Source of the DNA: Nemertoderma westbladi
Lineage: Eukaryota > Xenacoelomorpha > Nemertodermatida > Nemertodermatidae
Reading direction: 5' to 3'
Assembly (NCBI GenBank): GCA_032718475.1
Contig: JAUCBJ010008827.1
Span: 1-58,477, forward strand
Length of the DNA: 58,477 bases
The notes beneath the pieces are model-generated. The model saw nothing but the letters and a program-made list of their open reading frames with translations. It was not told the origin of the DNA and did not search any database. Position numbers and translations under genes: made by a program. Below are positions 10,259 through 19,948 of this stretch, piece after piece. Numbering within the stretch: the first letter of the stretch is position 1; each line of letters opens with the position of its first letter.

Positions 10259-11449
10259 TGTTTGCGCTTTTAGACCTTTAGCAGTTTAACCTGCCAATTT
10301 TAGGTGTCTTCTAGGTTATAAATCGACTTTAGCCTATAACAAGTATTTGATACACATAAAGTTACATTAGCCGAAGCCAGCCTATGCGCGACCATTCACC
10401 CACGGTTAAGGGAGACTGGAATCGGATGCTCTGACCTTATTGCGGTGTAGACTTACTGTACTATTCGATTGATCGTTAATATAATATCTCTGACAAATAT
10501 TATTTACTTTCGGGAAATATTAACAGTTCCTTTAGGACGTGGCGCTCTAAGTATGTAAACAGAGTTATGACTTACACTAAACACAACGGGATGGCTATTG
10601 ATTTTCGTATAAAGCGCATTCTTTAGGAAATGCTTTGTTATCTATCACATTCATGCACACTACCGCACACTGCTGCACACTGATCTGCCGACCTTCACTA
10701 ATTTTAGTCATATATAAGGAGAACAGCAACTGACACATGTAGGGTCTATGAAATAGCATTCAATTCACTCCAAAACCACTATAATGTAAGTCGCAATTGC
10801 TACAGGTAACCGGTCTCTCTAACCTTCAGTATATCAAGAAGATTGGGGTTTATGATTATTTATCGATATTCTCCAAATATAACAACATATCCATCAACTG
10901 ATAACAATTAATAACCGACAGTAAATAGCAGTAAAATAATGCGGTGAAAGGTATGTATAGTATGACATGATGTACTGTGATATGTTATGCGATTTGTATG
11001 ATAACAGTTATACGTTTCTATAATCAAAGCCGTTCTAATGTTTGGCTAAAGTCTGAAACTCAGAATAATTCCAAAGCCGATGTTCTGGGCTCAGGAAAAA
11101 AGGTAAACAAAGACCATAATGCATTGCGCGATCTTCCGTAGGCTTCTGTACAAGATAAAATGAAAATCGCTCTGATTGGTCGAGTGGGCCGAACAAAGAA
11201 AGCCAAAAAGCTCCACATCGACATATCAGCTGATAGATGTCGTCATTTGAACTACACTGTATTAAGAGTATTTTGGCGTATTGCGGCATAAAATGGCTTG
11301 TTATGTCCGCTAAAGTACACATACAGAAAAATGTTTTTATGTCCACTAAAACACCTACACAGTAAGAAAACGGCTTTTTATGTCCGCTAAAACACCTACA
11401 GAGTACTTTGCGGGGAAAATGACTAGCTAGATCCGCAAAAGCCTGTACA
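10259..11449 (-). repeat. 3' LTR of BEL/Pao element
   Basis: Matches 24055-25247 over its whole length. It contains three tandem units of about 45 bp (about 11296-11400) built around TTATGTCCGCTAAA or TTATGTCCACTAAAAC followed by CACCTACA. Relative to the other LTR it has lost two bases in the second unit (ATGTTTTTATG against ATGGCTTTTTATG), which explains its 1191-bp length. A TATATAAG motif occurs near 10711 on the + strand, with an overlapping TTATATAT on -. Confidence 0.92.
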
Positions 11450-11457
11450 CCGCTCCC
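11450..11457 (-). other. Polypurine tract next to 3' LTR
   Basis: On - the bases directly before the 3' LTR are GGGAGCGG, a short purine run in the position where LTR retroelements prime plus-strand DNA synthesis. It is short and contains one C, so the call rests on position. Confidence 0.5.
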
Positions 11458-11527
11458 AGAAAATGGGATTTAATTCTATAAAATATAAAAAATCACAGTT
11501 TCTAAAATATAAAAATACTCTAAACAG

Positions 11528-12310
11528 TTAGTCTTTCTTGTGCGGATGGCGTTTACGCAGTTTTTTGAGGCTAGAAAGAGCCCTTTTCTCTCTGGGGCGA
11601 GCCACTTTACTAGGAGGGCTATAACTCCTGGGTGAAGGGTGCAATACAATTGCATCGGAAGGTTTAGGATTACGGTCGGTGTATCCGCCGGTCGAGGTAC
11701 CTGGTTGATCGATATCAACCTCAGTGGAGCGAGGTCTAACGGCCTTTAGAGCGTGTTTTAGGACAGCAGCTCCTACTGGTCCCTGACGAGTCGTCTGAAT
11801 GATAGCGGTAGGTGGACCGTGAGTAGTGAGAAACTTCCTCGGTTTAATGGTTCTTCCCAACTCGCGTTCTCGGGCTCGATATTCGTAGGGCCGTCGATGC
11901 ACTTCCTGTATCTCTGGATGCGAGTTGATAAACAAATCGCCATACTCCGGATCTTGACGGATGAAGTTGATCAAGTTATAGGAATTAATATCGTTAGGAT
12001 TAATGTTCCTGAGATATTTATGAACAAATTTGGTTGAAATACACTCACCAACACGCTTCATTAGTTCGTAACTCGGTGTACGTGATTTTTGTTCAACAGA
12101 CGCGAATAGATAAGGATGGAACGCATAAACTCCTTTGTAGGCGTGTCCTGGGTAATAACGATGGCGTGACTCACAATATAAATCCGCATTCGCTTCCCAA
12201 GCTCGGATGTAGCATAGTGTAATCATTTCATCTACGCTTTGCAGATCGCGGTTAAAAGGGCAATCAAAACTGGCATGTCCTTTAAGTTGACAATGATGGC
12301 ATTGAGTCAT
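11528..12310 (-). CDS. Accessory ORF X3: CCHC zinc knuckle, basic tail
   Basis: A 260-aa open frame from ATG 12310 to the stop at 11528, the last gene before the 3' LTR. Residues 4-17 form a canonical retroviral-type zinc knuckle, C-x2-C-x4-H-x4-C (CHHCQLKGHASFDC). The middle (about 30-130) is a folded-looking region rich in aromatic residues with RHRYYPGH and a repeated INPND/INSYNLINF helix pattern that I cannot assign. The tail (about 150-260) is Pro/Ser/Arg-rich and ends in a strongly basic stretch (KLRKRHPHKK). Known zinc knuckles bind nucleic acid, so RNA or DNA binding is a fair inference. The element already has its own knuckles in gag (around 20960), so this is a second one placed after pol, which is not usual for BEL/Pao. 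I know no homologue. Confidence 0.75.
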   Translation of the reverse strand: MTQCHHCQLKGHASFDCPFNRDLQSVDEMITLCYIRAWEANADLYCESRHRYYPGHAYKGVYAFHPYLFASVEQKSRTPSYELMKRVGECISTKFVHKYLRNINPNDINSYNLINFIRQDPEYGDLFINSHPEIQEVHRRPYEYRARERELGRTIKPRKFLTTHGPPTAIIQTTRQGPVGAAVLKHALKAVRPRSTEVDIDQPGTSTGGYTDRNPKPSDAIVLHPSPRSYSPPSKVARPREKRALSSLKKLRKRHPHKKD

Positions 12311-12337
12311 TGAGGGCAGACTGCGAAAATGTGCAAG

Positions 12338-12538
12338 TTATTGAGTCTGCAATACGCACAATAGATCTCCATCGCCAGTTGTTCGTGGAAATAGGAGCAG
12401 GGTACGTCTGAGTCCATGGGGGTGAGATGATCTCTCTATGCGCATAATCGGCAACATTTCAAGAAACATAGTTGGCGTGCCGATAATCGTATGCGGTGAG
12501 ACATTGTGGACCTTGATACCATTCCAAGACGTAGTCAT
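12338..12538 (-). CDS. Small ORF (66 aa) bridging X2 and X3
   Basis: It starts at ATG 12538, overlaps the end of X2 by 80 bp in another frame and stops 27 bp before the X3 ATG. It has no recognisable motif. The tight overlap is of the sort seen in compact viral gene clusters, but chance is a good alternative at this size. Confidence 0.25.
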   Translation of the reverse strand: MTTSWNGIKVHNVSPHTIIGTPTMFLEMLPIMRIERSSHPHGLRRTLLLFPRTTGDGDLLCVLQTQ

Positions 12539-13298
12539 TGTTGCTGCTCCGGGGCGCTGTAGGCTTAATCTCCTCGGATTCTAAGCATATTGGTTCGTCT
12601 TCTAATTGCATAGCTGAGGTAGGTGCGGCTGTCTCCTCAAGCGAACCCACTGTCTGAACTTCCACGATAGAATAACCCGTGGGTATTCGAGGTCTTTGTA
12701 TAACAGAGGAATGTAAGTTCTGTATACAAACGTCCTTGAAAATGGCGAATCCAGCGCTGTCTAACTTCTCAGCTGCTGAGTCTCTTAGGCTGAGCTTGGT
12801 TAGAGCGCGGTCTTTGAACTGACTATCAATGTTACGGAACGGAGTCAGAAAGCGCCTGAAACATTCGAAGCGGATAAATTTATTGTGTTCATCTAGCTTG
12901 GCGAGTTTGGTTCCAAGTATTAAGGGATGGGCGCGTATAGTACGACTGCACACATCGGCTAGCCAACCGGCAAGTGCGGCGTTTTCAAAGATCGTGTATA
13001 TAGCTAAGGAGGGATGAAGTGGAACACTCATAAAGCTATACACGACGCCAGGTGCAGTCAATGGTCCGTCAAAATATAATCGAGAATAATGATCGCCATA
13101 TACTTGTTGATAGTTAATAGGATTTCCAACCTTGAAATTCCATCCGTATTCTTGAAAGGCAAGATGTCCGAAGGAGGTTCGTTGTACTTTAATGATACCG
13201 CTGGGTGTATTGGCATACATAGTGCGGAAGAAACCTCGGCCTTCTGCCCAGGGAGCAATCAGCTGAGTATCTACGAAAAGATATGGAATGTTCTCCAT
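12459..13298 (-). CDS. Accessory ORF X2: 279-aa protein of unknown family
   Basis: An uninterrupted frame from ATG 13298 (the first Met after a stop at 13316) to 12459. I do not recognise it. Residues 1-110 are rich in aromatic residues and glycine (PWAEGRGFF, YGWNFKVG, GVVYSFMSVP). Then comes a mostly helical, amphipathic part (about 90-200; ENAALAGWLADVC, FECFRRFLTPFRN). The C-terminal third is acidic and probably disordered, with EEIKPTAPRSS before the end. There is no signal peptide or clear transmembrane helix, so it does not look like an envelope glycoprotein. It lies in pol orientation between X1 and X3. Capsid-like, nucleoprotein-like or silencing-suppressor roles are open guesses. 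Confidence 0.7.
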   Translation of the reverse strand: MENIPYLFVDTQLIAPWAEGRGFFRTMYANTPSGIIKVQRTSFGHLAFQEYGWNFKVGNPINYQQVYGDHYSRLYFDGPLTAPGVVYSFMSVPLHPSLAIYTIFENAALAGWLADVCSRTIRAHPLILGTKLAKLDEHNKFIRFECFRRFLTPFRNIDSQFKDRALTKLSLRDSAAEKLDSAGFAIFKDVCIQNLHSSVIQRPRIPTGYSIVEVQTVGSLEETAAPTSAMQLEDEPICLESEEIKPTAPRSSNNDYVLEWYQGPQCLTAYDYRHANYVS

Positions 13299-13707
13299 GT
13301 TCCTGTTGTATGCCTAATATGTTTTCCGCCATTGATGGTAGAGAGTAGGGGAAAACCTATGTTGCATTCTGAAATATTCAGAAATACGATCTCAGTAGGG
13401 GAATGTATCATTCGAGGACTATCTCCAAATGAATTTATCCCTAATCATTAAGGGAGGTGAACAACCAGATTTATGACACATAATGGTACCAGTTGTTCAC
13501 AGGCTATCCACGTGTCCTTTCAGTCCTTGTATCACGGTTGTGGACTTAAGGAAATTATTGATGGTTGATTATCTAATCGACGACAAGAGGGATGGAAGTT
13601 GATATTGTAAATACCAACAGAATGGTACATGGACAGGAGGTGCGGACACCAATATAAGCATCCAGATTAATAGTAAGGGATGGGAGGTTTAGTAAGAGGC
13701 AGTATGA

Positions 13708-13905
13708 TCAATACCACGATACGGCAATGATTGGTCGATCGTTTCCCAAAGCTCCGAGCAGGTTGGGAAGGGAAGGTGGGACGAAGTGTGTTGTATCTTT
13801 AATAGCAATGTATAGAGGGATAATAGTAGTAAGGAGGAGGAAGGATATATGGTAGTATCCATAAGATACCACGATGGACATGTTTTCCGTTACATCATCA
13901 TTCAT
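13708..13905 (-). CDS. Small ORF (65 aa) with one hydrophobic segment
   Basis: It starts at ATG 13905 in the gap between X1 and X2. Residues about 10-35 (ending FLLLTTIIPLYIAI) are hydrophobic enough for one membrane helix, preceded by an acidic N-terminus. It is in the same orientation as its neighbours. It is short enough to be chance, and the rest of 13440-14107 shows no other gene. Confidence 0.3.
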   Translation of the reverse strand: MNDDVTENMSIVVSYGYYHISFLLLTTIIPLYIAIKDTTHFVPPSLPNLLGALGNDRPIIAVSWY

Positions 13906-14107
13906 TCTTGCTCTTTGATTGCGACACTGATCACAATAATTACAGGAAGACGATGAAGTAAGAGAAAATTACAGCCTCCCGAAGGAGACCGCCCGCAAGC
14001 ACCTGTGCCCCGGGGAAAACTATTCACATTATGGACCCTGGACATTAACGTATGTTTTTTCTCTAGTGGTTCTCCTCTACTTGTCTTTACAAGCCTTCTT
14101 CCACATT

Positions 14108-14485
14108 CTATCTTTCGAGTCGGTTTCGAATAGAATTCTCGTGTTCTATTCTCGGTTTATCGTTCCAACTCCGCTGGGTATGATATTTAAATAAAACCAT
14201 TTCCCTTTCGGTGTCTACATCGTCCGTATCGTGTAAATCGATAGGATGGCCAGTAGTTAAGAAGTCCATATACGTACCGTTATGATGCGTATAGCGAGCG
14301 GTGAATTTTCTATAGTCCAATTCACGCGTAAGTTGCTCCTGGGACATTGGCGATTCGATATAACGACCATCGTCCTCCGTAGTAGTTGGATTAGCGTCGC
14401 CGCGTATCAAGCTATCAACAAATGCTTGTAAAGGTAGAGTATATCGCTCCCTGATACCAAGATCATCTTCTATCAACTCAGTCAT
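14108..14485 (-). CDS. Accessory ORF X1: 125-aa acidic protein
   Basis: The first ORF after pol, from ATG 14485 to the stop at 14108. It is hydrophilic and rich in Asp, Glu and Arg (MTELIEDDLGIRERY at the start, DLHDTDDVDTERE near residue 90), with no membrane segment or zinc motif. I do not recognise the family. It is separated from pol by 1.7 kb of non-coding DNA, so it would need a spliced or internally started mRNA. Confidence 0.6.
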   Translation of the reverse strand: MTELIEDDLGIRERYTLPLQAFVDSLIRGDANPTTTEDDGRYIESPMSQEQLTRELDYRKFTARYTHHNGTYMDFLTTGHPIDLHDTDDVDTEREMVLFKYHTQRSWNDKPRIEHENSIRNRLER

Positions 14486-16189
14486 AGCTGCTATATGAGT
14501 TTATCAATATTATAATGAGTTTATAATTAGGCTAGTGGGCGTCGCTGCCTACCCCTCACGGCCCCCGGACAGTGCAAGATCCTCAGCGCCGATGTACCAT
14601 CGTCGCCGTGTTTTTCGCCAATGTAGTAGCTACACAACGACAACGATAACTAGCGCGAGTCACTCCACTGTCCGTCCCAAAGGCTTAGATTTACTTCAGG
14701 TTCTTACTGCAGAGGTGGGGCTACTTTCACAATTGCGACTCGCTACTGTAAACACACTTTAGTAGTAACATTCACCTATAAACGCACAAATTCCACACAA
14801 CTGTCACAAATTGTACACATTCGGGCCATTTGTCCGTTAGTCAAGTGCCTTACAGAATGCCACGTTATTATTATGTATCCTTGGATACTAGCAGTATGCT
14901 ATTTATTCCTTATGCTATTCAATGGGGCAAGCTTTCTATTGTTCTTTTAACTCGCTTCTAATTCTAGCGTGGTTGTTGCTATGGTGACATTATGGAAAGC
15001 TAGCAGTAGAATTAGGGTAATTCCCATGCATACAGATCTGGGATGCTATTTAATAGTAATTCTTTAATTGTCAATATCCCCCTTATACATGATTTTATGA
15101 ATTTTATCGGCTATTGACTATATATGGGAGATTCTCGCACACTAATACACTTAATAGGGTGAATCTCCGCTCCCATGATTTATTAATTAATGGAATTTTG
15201 GGAATGTTATAAATTGTATAAAAATGACAATTTATCAAATTCATTAAAAAGGATGAATTTAAATTTATTCCCATAAATTTTATTATTTATCCTTAAAACA
15301 GACATAATTTTATTCCAGAACATGTCTGGGGACTAGGATCCTTAATTCTAGGAAATTTGTCCTTTTATGAGTATCGGTAAGTGCTACGATATCTTAATAG
15401 ACTAGAAATTTAAAGGATCTAAAATTTTACAGATTTTAATTTATAGATTTTCTAGAGTTAACTTGTAAGTGGTTACTCTATTGTATTTATTTGACAGATT
15501 TTATAAATATTAATAGTTAATATTTAAGATGGGCACCGGTTTATTCCAGAACAGGTCTGGGGATGTTAACCATTGATTCTAGAATTTTGTCTTTCAAGTA
15601 TATCGGTGGGTGCCGCGATATCTTAATCGACTAGAATTACAGATGGTCAAAGGGTTTAACAGATTTATTTTGCGTTTTACGCTACTGTTAAAGGGATATC
15701 ACGCTACTATATGTATTATTTAATATACGGTATGAGAGCAATATTGCAAGAAGCAATGTCAGTGAGAAGAGGCAAGTCGTTTCCAAGGTCTACCCAGAGC
15801 TTGGTTTAGCCGAGACACGAGGATCTGAATTTTGCATTCCTAATACTCTACTTACCAATAATACTTGAATATAGTAGGAGCTTTATTGTACTTTAATAAG
15901 TACGGACATTTCATCTTACTGTAGTCACGTATTTATAATATGATACGGACAGTAAGGAAAGAGAAAAAGAGTTATTTCTCGCCGTCGCACTAAATATATA
16001 TTATATAAGTAATTAAGTAATAAGACTAATATATATTGCACTAATCTACTAGATAATCGCTAAAATAACATTCTACTAAATAAAATTAAAGAAAACGATT
16101 ATAATAAAAGTACATAATAGTACATACAGAAATATAAAAATGATAAAAATATATGAAATAATATAGTCACATACCCACTCCAGACGCTG
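14486..16189 (-). other. Non-coding spacer between pol and accessory cassette
   Basis: AT-rich, with stops in all frames. It carries an imperfect duplication: about 15301-15412 and about 15532-15641, which share TTATTCCAGAACA, GTCTGGGGA, ATTCTAG, TATCGGT and GCGATATCTTAAT-like phrases. Each copy contains a small hairpin (CCAGA, 5-nt loop, TCTGG) at 15315-15329 and 15546-15560. Being transcribed, the repeats could act in RNA export, splicing or packaging; that is inference. Confidence 0.6.
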
Positions 16190-19100
16190 TCACGTTGGGG
16201 AGTCCCTGGATGTTGGTTGGATTAGGGAGGTGGTCGTGGGAAGAGTATCTTGCCTTCCATAGTTTCCGGGGAGTTCTCTGTCTCTTTCCAGTAAACATAA
16301 ACGACCAACTGGGCGATTGAGCTGCTGCGTCTCGAAGACAATTCCCGGTTTCTTAAAGTTACGTCGCATGACGACGAGTTCTACCGATCGCACCAAACCA
16401 TCATCTGAGATATGAGTCTCGATGATACGACCTGTCTGCCACCGCTTACGTGGAAGATCTGACTCCACAATAAGGACCATGTCTCCTGCGCTGACGTTTT
16501 ATTGCTGCGCAAACCACTTAGTTCGAAGTTGTAGCGTAGGCAGATAATGTTTTTCGAAATGGTCAGCGAAACGACGGGATAACAACTGCATAAGTTGCCA
16601 AGTTTGCCGGCAGTATTCGTCTGCGTCCGTGATTTCCGATCGTGGGAGCATGGCTACAGGTTTCTTCAGTATGAAGTGCGCGGGTGTTAGCGCTTCCAGG
16701 GAATCGGGACTCGATGAGACTGGCATAAGCGGTCTCTCGTTGAAATAGGCGGCGATTTCCTCCATTAATGTCCGCAAAAGTTCGTCGGTGAGATACGCGC
16801 GGCACGGCACTATAAAGTGAAATGCTGTCTTCACGCTCCTGATTAATCTCTCCCAACTTCCTCCCCACCAAGGGGCGTCGGCGGCGTTGAAGGTCCAGCT
16901 AGACGCTGTTACCCTTAGCTGATCATCCACCTGTCTTTGGTTCCAATCTTTGACGTAAGCCTTGATTTCATTGTTGGCACCAATGAAGTTCGTTCCCTTA
17001 TCAGATCTCATCGTGTTACTAGTTCCAAAGCGAGCGATCTGTCGGCGTAAGCTCAATATGAAGCTATTGGTAGATAAATCGTTCACCATATCGAGATGGA
17101 TAGCTCTACAAGTCATACAGACAAAGATGACACACCATCTCTTGACTATAGTCCTAGCACGATATACTTCAATAGGGCCAAATAGATCCACACCGGTATT
17201 TGTGGAGGGTGGTTCATAGAAGCTTACTCGTTCCCTAGGTAATTCTGCCTCTCGCTGTGTTAAAGGCCTACTGAATGCTTTCTTACAGGGTATGCAGTTC
17301 CTAAGAACTTGGTTCAGAGCTCTACGGGGTTTATGAAAATAATAGCGAGTTCGAATTTCGCTAAGAACTCGTTCTCTACCAGCATGATAAAGCTTACTGT
17401 GAACATCTACAATCATCTTGATTTGTATTTCAAGATTTCTAATGAGTATGGGAAACTTAGTGTCAAAGGATAATGGAGCATTAGTTAGTCTTCCTCCAAC
17501 GCGTATTATTAACCCATCTATCATTGTGCTAGAGAAACGATCCCTTAAGCGTATCTGTGGATTACTCAACAACAGGAAATACTTATCGGAATCCTCATAG
17601 CATTGCAGGAGTCTCAGTATCTGCTTATTGGTTTCTTCATGCTCCTGGTAACTGATCTTCTCCTTCAGAAATCTGTCTGATATCTTGTATTTGGGAAGAT
17701 CTTTAACAACATGTACCTGCGCAGATGTCAGTGGAGCGGTATCACTAGTGGTCTTCGTCCTGGAGTAGTGATGATGAAAACATCGCTTTAAATATGTAAC
17801 GGCCTTACAAAGCCGATTCCAGGAACTATAGTGATGTATCGCTCTCTGCAGGAGAGGTGAGAGTCCTTGCGAGACGTCTGGTGTTCCATATTTCCAATCT
17901 CTCTCTCTGATTTCCACAACAGACTTATTTGTGGCTGGGGGTTTTGGATCCAAAGTGTCGTCTCCGGGAGTGTGTAGTACAGACAGATCTATCACGGGTT
18001 TAAATAACTTCGATTTACTCGCCTGGGTTTTAGGTTTGATTTTCTCCGCTCCCTTGGCTTGTCTAATCGCCGCCGTAATAAGATGAGGAGGCCATTCATC
18101 CTCTTCCTTGCTTAGGAAGTCGGGTCCACCTAACCAGTCTGGAGTATCTATCAGTTCTTGTGGAGTTGCTCCCCTGGAGGCGATGTCGGCTGGATTAATC
18201 GTCCCGGGGCAATGTCTCCATTGATCTATCTTCGTGCGACTAAGTATAATGGCTACTCTGTTGGTAACGAAGACGCTGGACTGACAGACTTCATTGGTTA
18301 TATACTCTAACACGAGTAAAGCATCGGTCCAATAGACAGTTTTCTCCAGTGGATAGTCGATCTGTTCTGTTACATTCCGGCCGATGGCTGTAGCGTATAG
18401 AGCCGCTTTTAACTCCGCTCGAGGAACTTTCAACTTGTTGTTTATCAAGGCCTTAGAGGTAACCAAGGCGACCTTAATTCCATCCGGAGTTTCAACTCTC
18501 AGGTAGGTTACTATACCTATTCCCATATCGCTGGCGTCTCCAAACACATGGAGTTGATAGGAATACGTGGGGAGAACGTGACCAAAATATGAACGGGAAA
18601 TTATAAAGTTCTCGATGGATGGTAGAGAATCTTCCCATTTCATCCACTTCTTTAATAGTTCTCCCTTAAGTGGATCGTCCCATGAGTGGTTTTCAAGCCA
18701 CATTTGTTGTACTAAACTCCGAGCAATCAATATAACTGGGCTAATAAATCCCAATGGATCGAAATAAGTGCTCAGGATACTTAGACAAATCCGTTTAGTC
18801 CGAATTGGATTATCTCGCTGTTTTAGCTGGAAAAACAGGATATCTCTCTCTGTGTCCCATTTCAAATCAAGGGTCTTGGTTTCTGGAAGATCGTCCTTGA
18901 TAAGGTCTAGATCTTTAACTCCTCGGTCTTCTACTGGGATCGATTCCAGAAATTCGCGGGAGTTGCTGGTGAATTTAGTTAATCGAAATCCACCTCTTTT
19001 CAAGCACTCTACCGTTCCTTTGGCGACATCAATGGCTTCTTCCACCGATGGGAGGGACTTTAAATTGTCGTCCATGTATATATCCCGTTTGATGTTGTCG

Positions 19101-19948
19101 ATAACCTCTTTGGAGAAGGCGTCCCGGTTGTCATCAGCAGTGGTGCGCACTACTGAGCAGGCGTTTGAAGGGCTCGAGATGATCCCAAAAGCCTGGATGG
19201 TCATCCAGTACTCCACTGGTTTCTGGTTGAGGTCTCCTTCAGGCCACCACAGAAATCGTAGGCTGTCTCAATCTCTATCCAGCGCCTTAACTTGTAAGAA
19301 CATGCCTTCTATATCGGAGGCGAAAGCGATTGAATATTGTCGTAATCTTAAGAGTATTCCCAACAAGGATTGGAGTAAGTTGGGTCCCTGCAACAACTCG
19401 GAGTTAAGGGATTGGCCCATGTAGAGGGCGGAGCCGTCAAATACTACCCGGACTTCGTTGGGTTTACCGGGTTTGGGAACGTAATGATGTGTTAAATAGT
19501 ACGTTCTCTCAGTTATGGGTGTTCCTTCCGGTCCTCGCTCCGCATATCCCTTGTCAATGAATTTCTTCAGCTGGGTCTTATACATCTCCTTAGCTGCAGC
19601 ATTTGCCGTAAGGCGTCGATGTAGTTGCGCAATTCTCTTCTCCGCCAAGGGTCGGTTGTTTATAAAATTGGGTTCTCGCCGTCGGAAAGGCAGACCAATC
19701 TCATATCTACCTTGATCTTTAAGAAAACGTGTAGTTGTTTCCTGTATCTGCTTGGCTCTTTCTTCTTCTACCGATAGGGCCTTATCGTAGGAATTGGGCT
19801 CTACAGCCTCTTGAGTAAAGAATCGTACGGCGTGTTCATCACGAGTCTTCGCGTTGTAGCGATCTATCACTTCATTCAGTTCGTCGTTTAATCGAATTGT
19901 CCCGCTGGATGAATGAGGTGACATAGGTTCACTTGGTTTCGCCAAGTT
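16190..19948 (-). pseudogene. pol: BEL/Pao pol: RT, RNase H, integrase (two in-frame stops)
   Basis: One frame from about 19948 to 16190. RT is seen as FDGSA, FASDIEGMFLQV (first catalytic Asp) and IYMDD (about 19070). RNase H has Asp in HVFGDASD, Glu in PRAELK and Asp in VYWTDA. Integrase has HHCC residues (VHSKLYHAG through CIPCK), then Asp in GVDLFGPI, Asp in RSDKGTNF and Glu in GGSWERL. A C-terminal domain (16480-16190; VLIVESDLPRKRWQ) follows. Two in-frame stops interrupt it: TGA at 19268-19270, just after the first RT Asp block, and TAA at 16499-16501, between integrase core and tail. Everything else is open. All catalytic residues I looked for are present. The stops make this copy probably non-autonomous. 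Confidence 0.92.

Noticed and set aside
11035-11346. 103-aa open frame on - inside the 3' LTR
   Set aside because: The 2-bp difference between the LTRs lies just inside its start, so the other LTR reads it differently, and it shows no motif. Treated as chance.
11290-11400. CRISPR-like array in the LTR
   Set aside because: Three imperfect ~45-bp tandem units without spacers, in an animal retrotransposon LTR; not CRISPR.
13089-13451. 120-aa open frame on + across the start of X2
   Set aside because: Antisense to the better-supported X2 frame and with no ATG context or motif of its own.
11528-14485. Accessory cassette as an ordinary envelope gene
   Set aside because: None of X1-X3 has a signal peptide, fusion-peptide-like stretch, Cys-rich ectodomain or C-terminal anchor. 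Only a 65-aa ORF has a hydrophobic segment.
18768-19424. 218-aa open frame on + antisense to RT
   Set aside because: It mirrors the coding strand of pol, its residues are Ser/Leu/Arg-rich as expected of an antisense shadow, and it has no motif.
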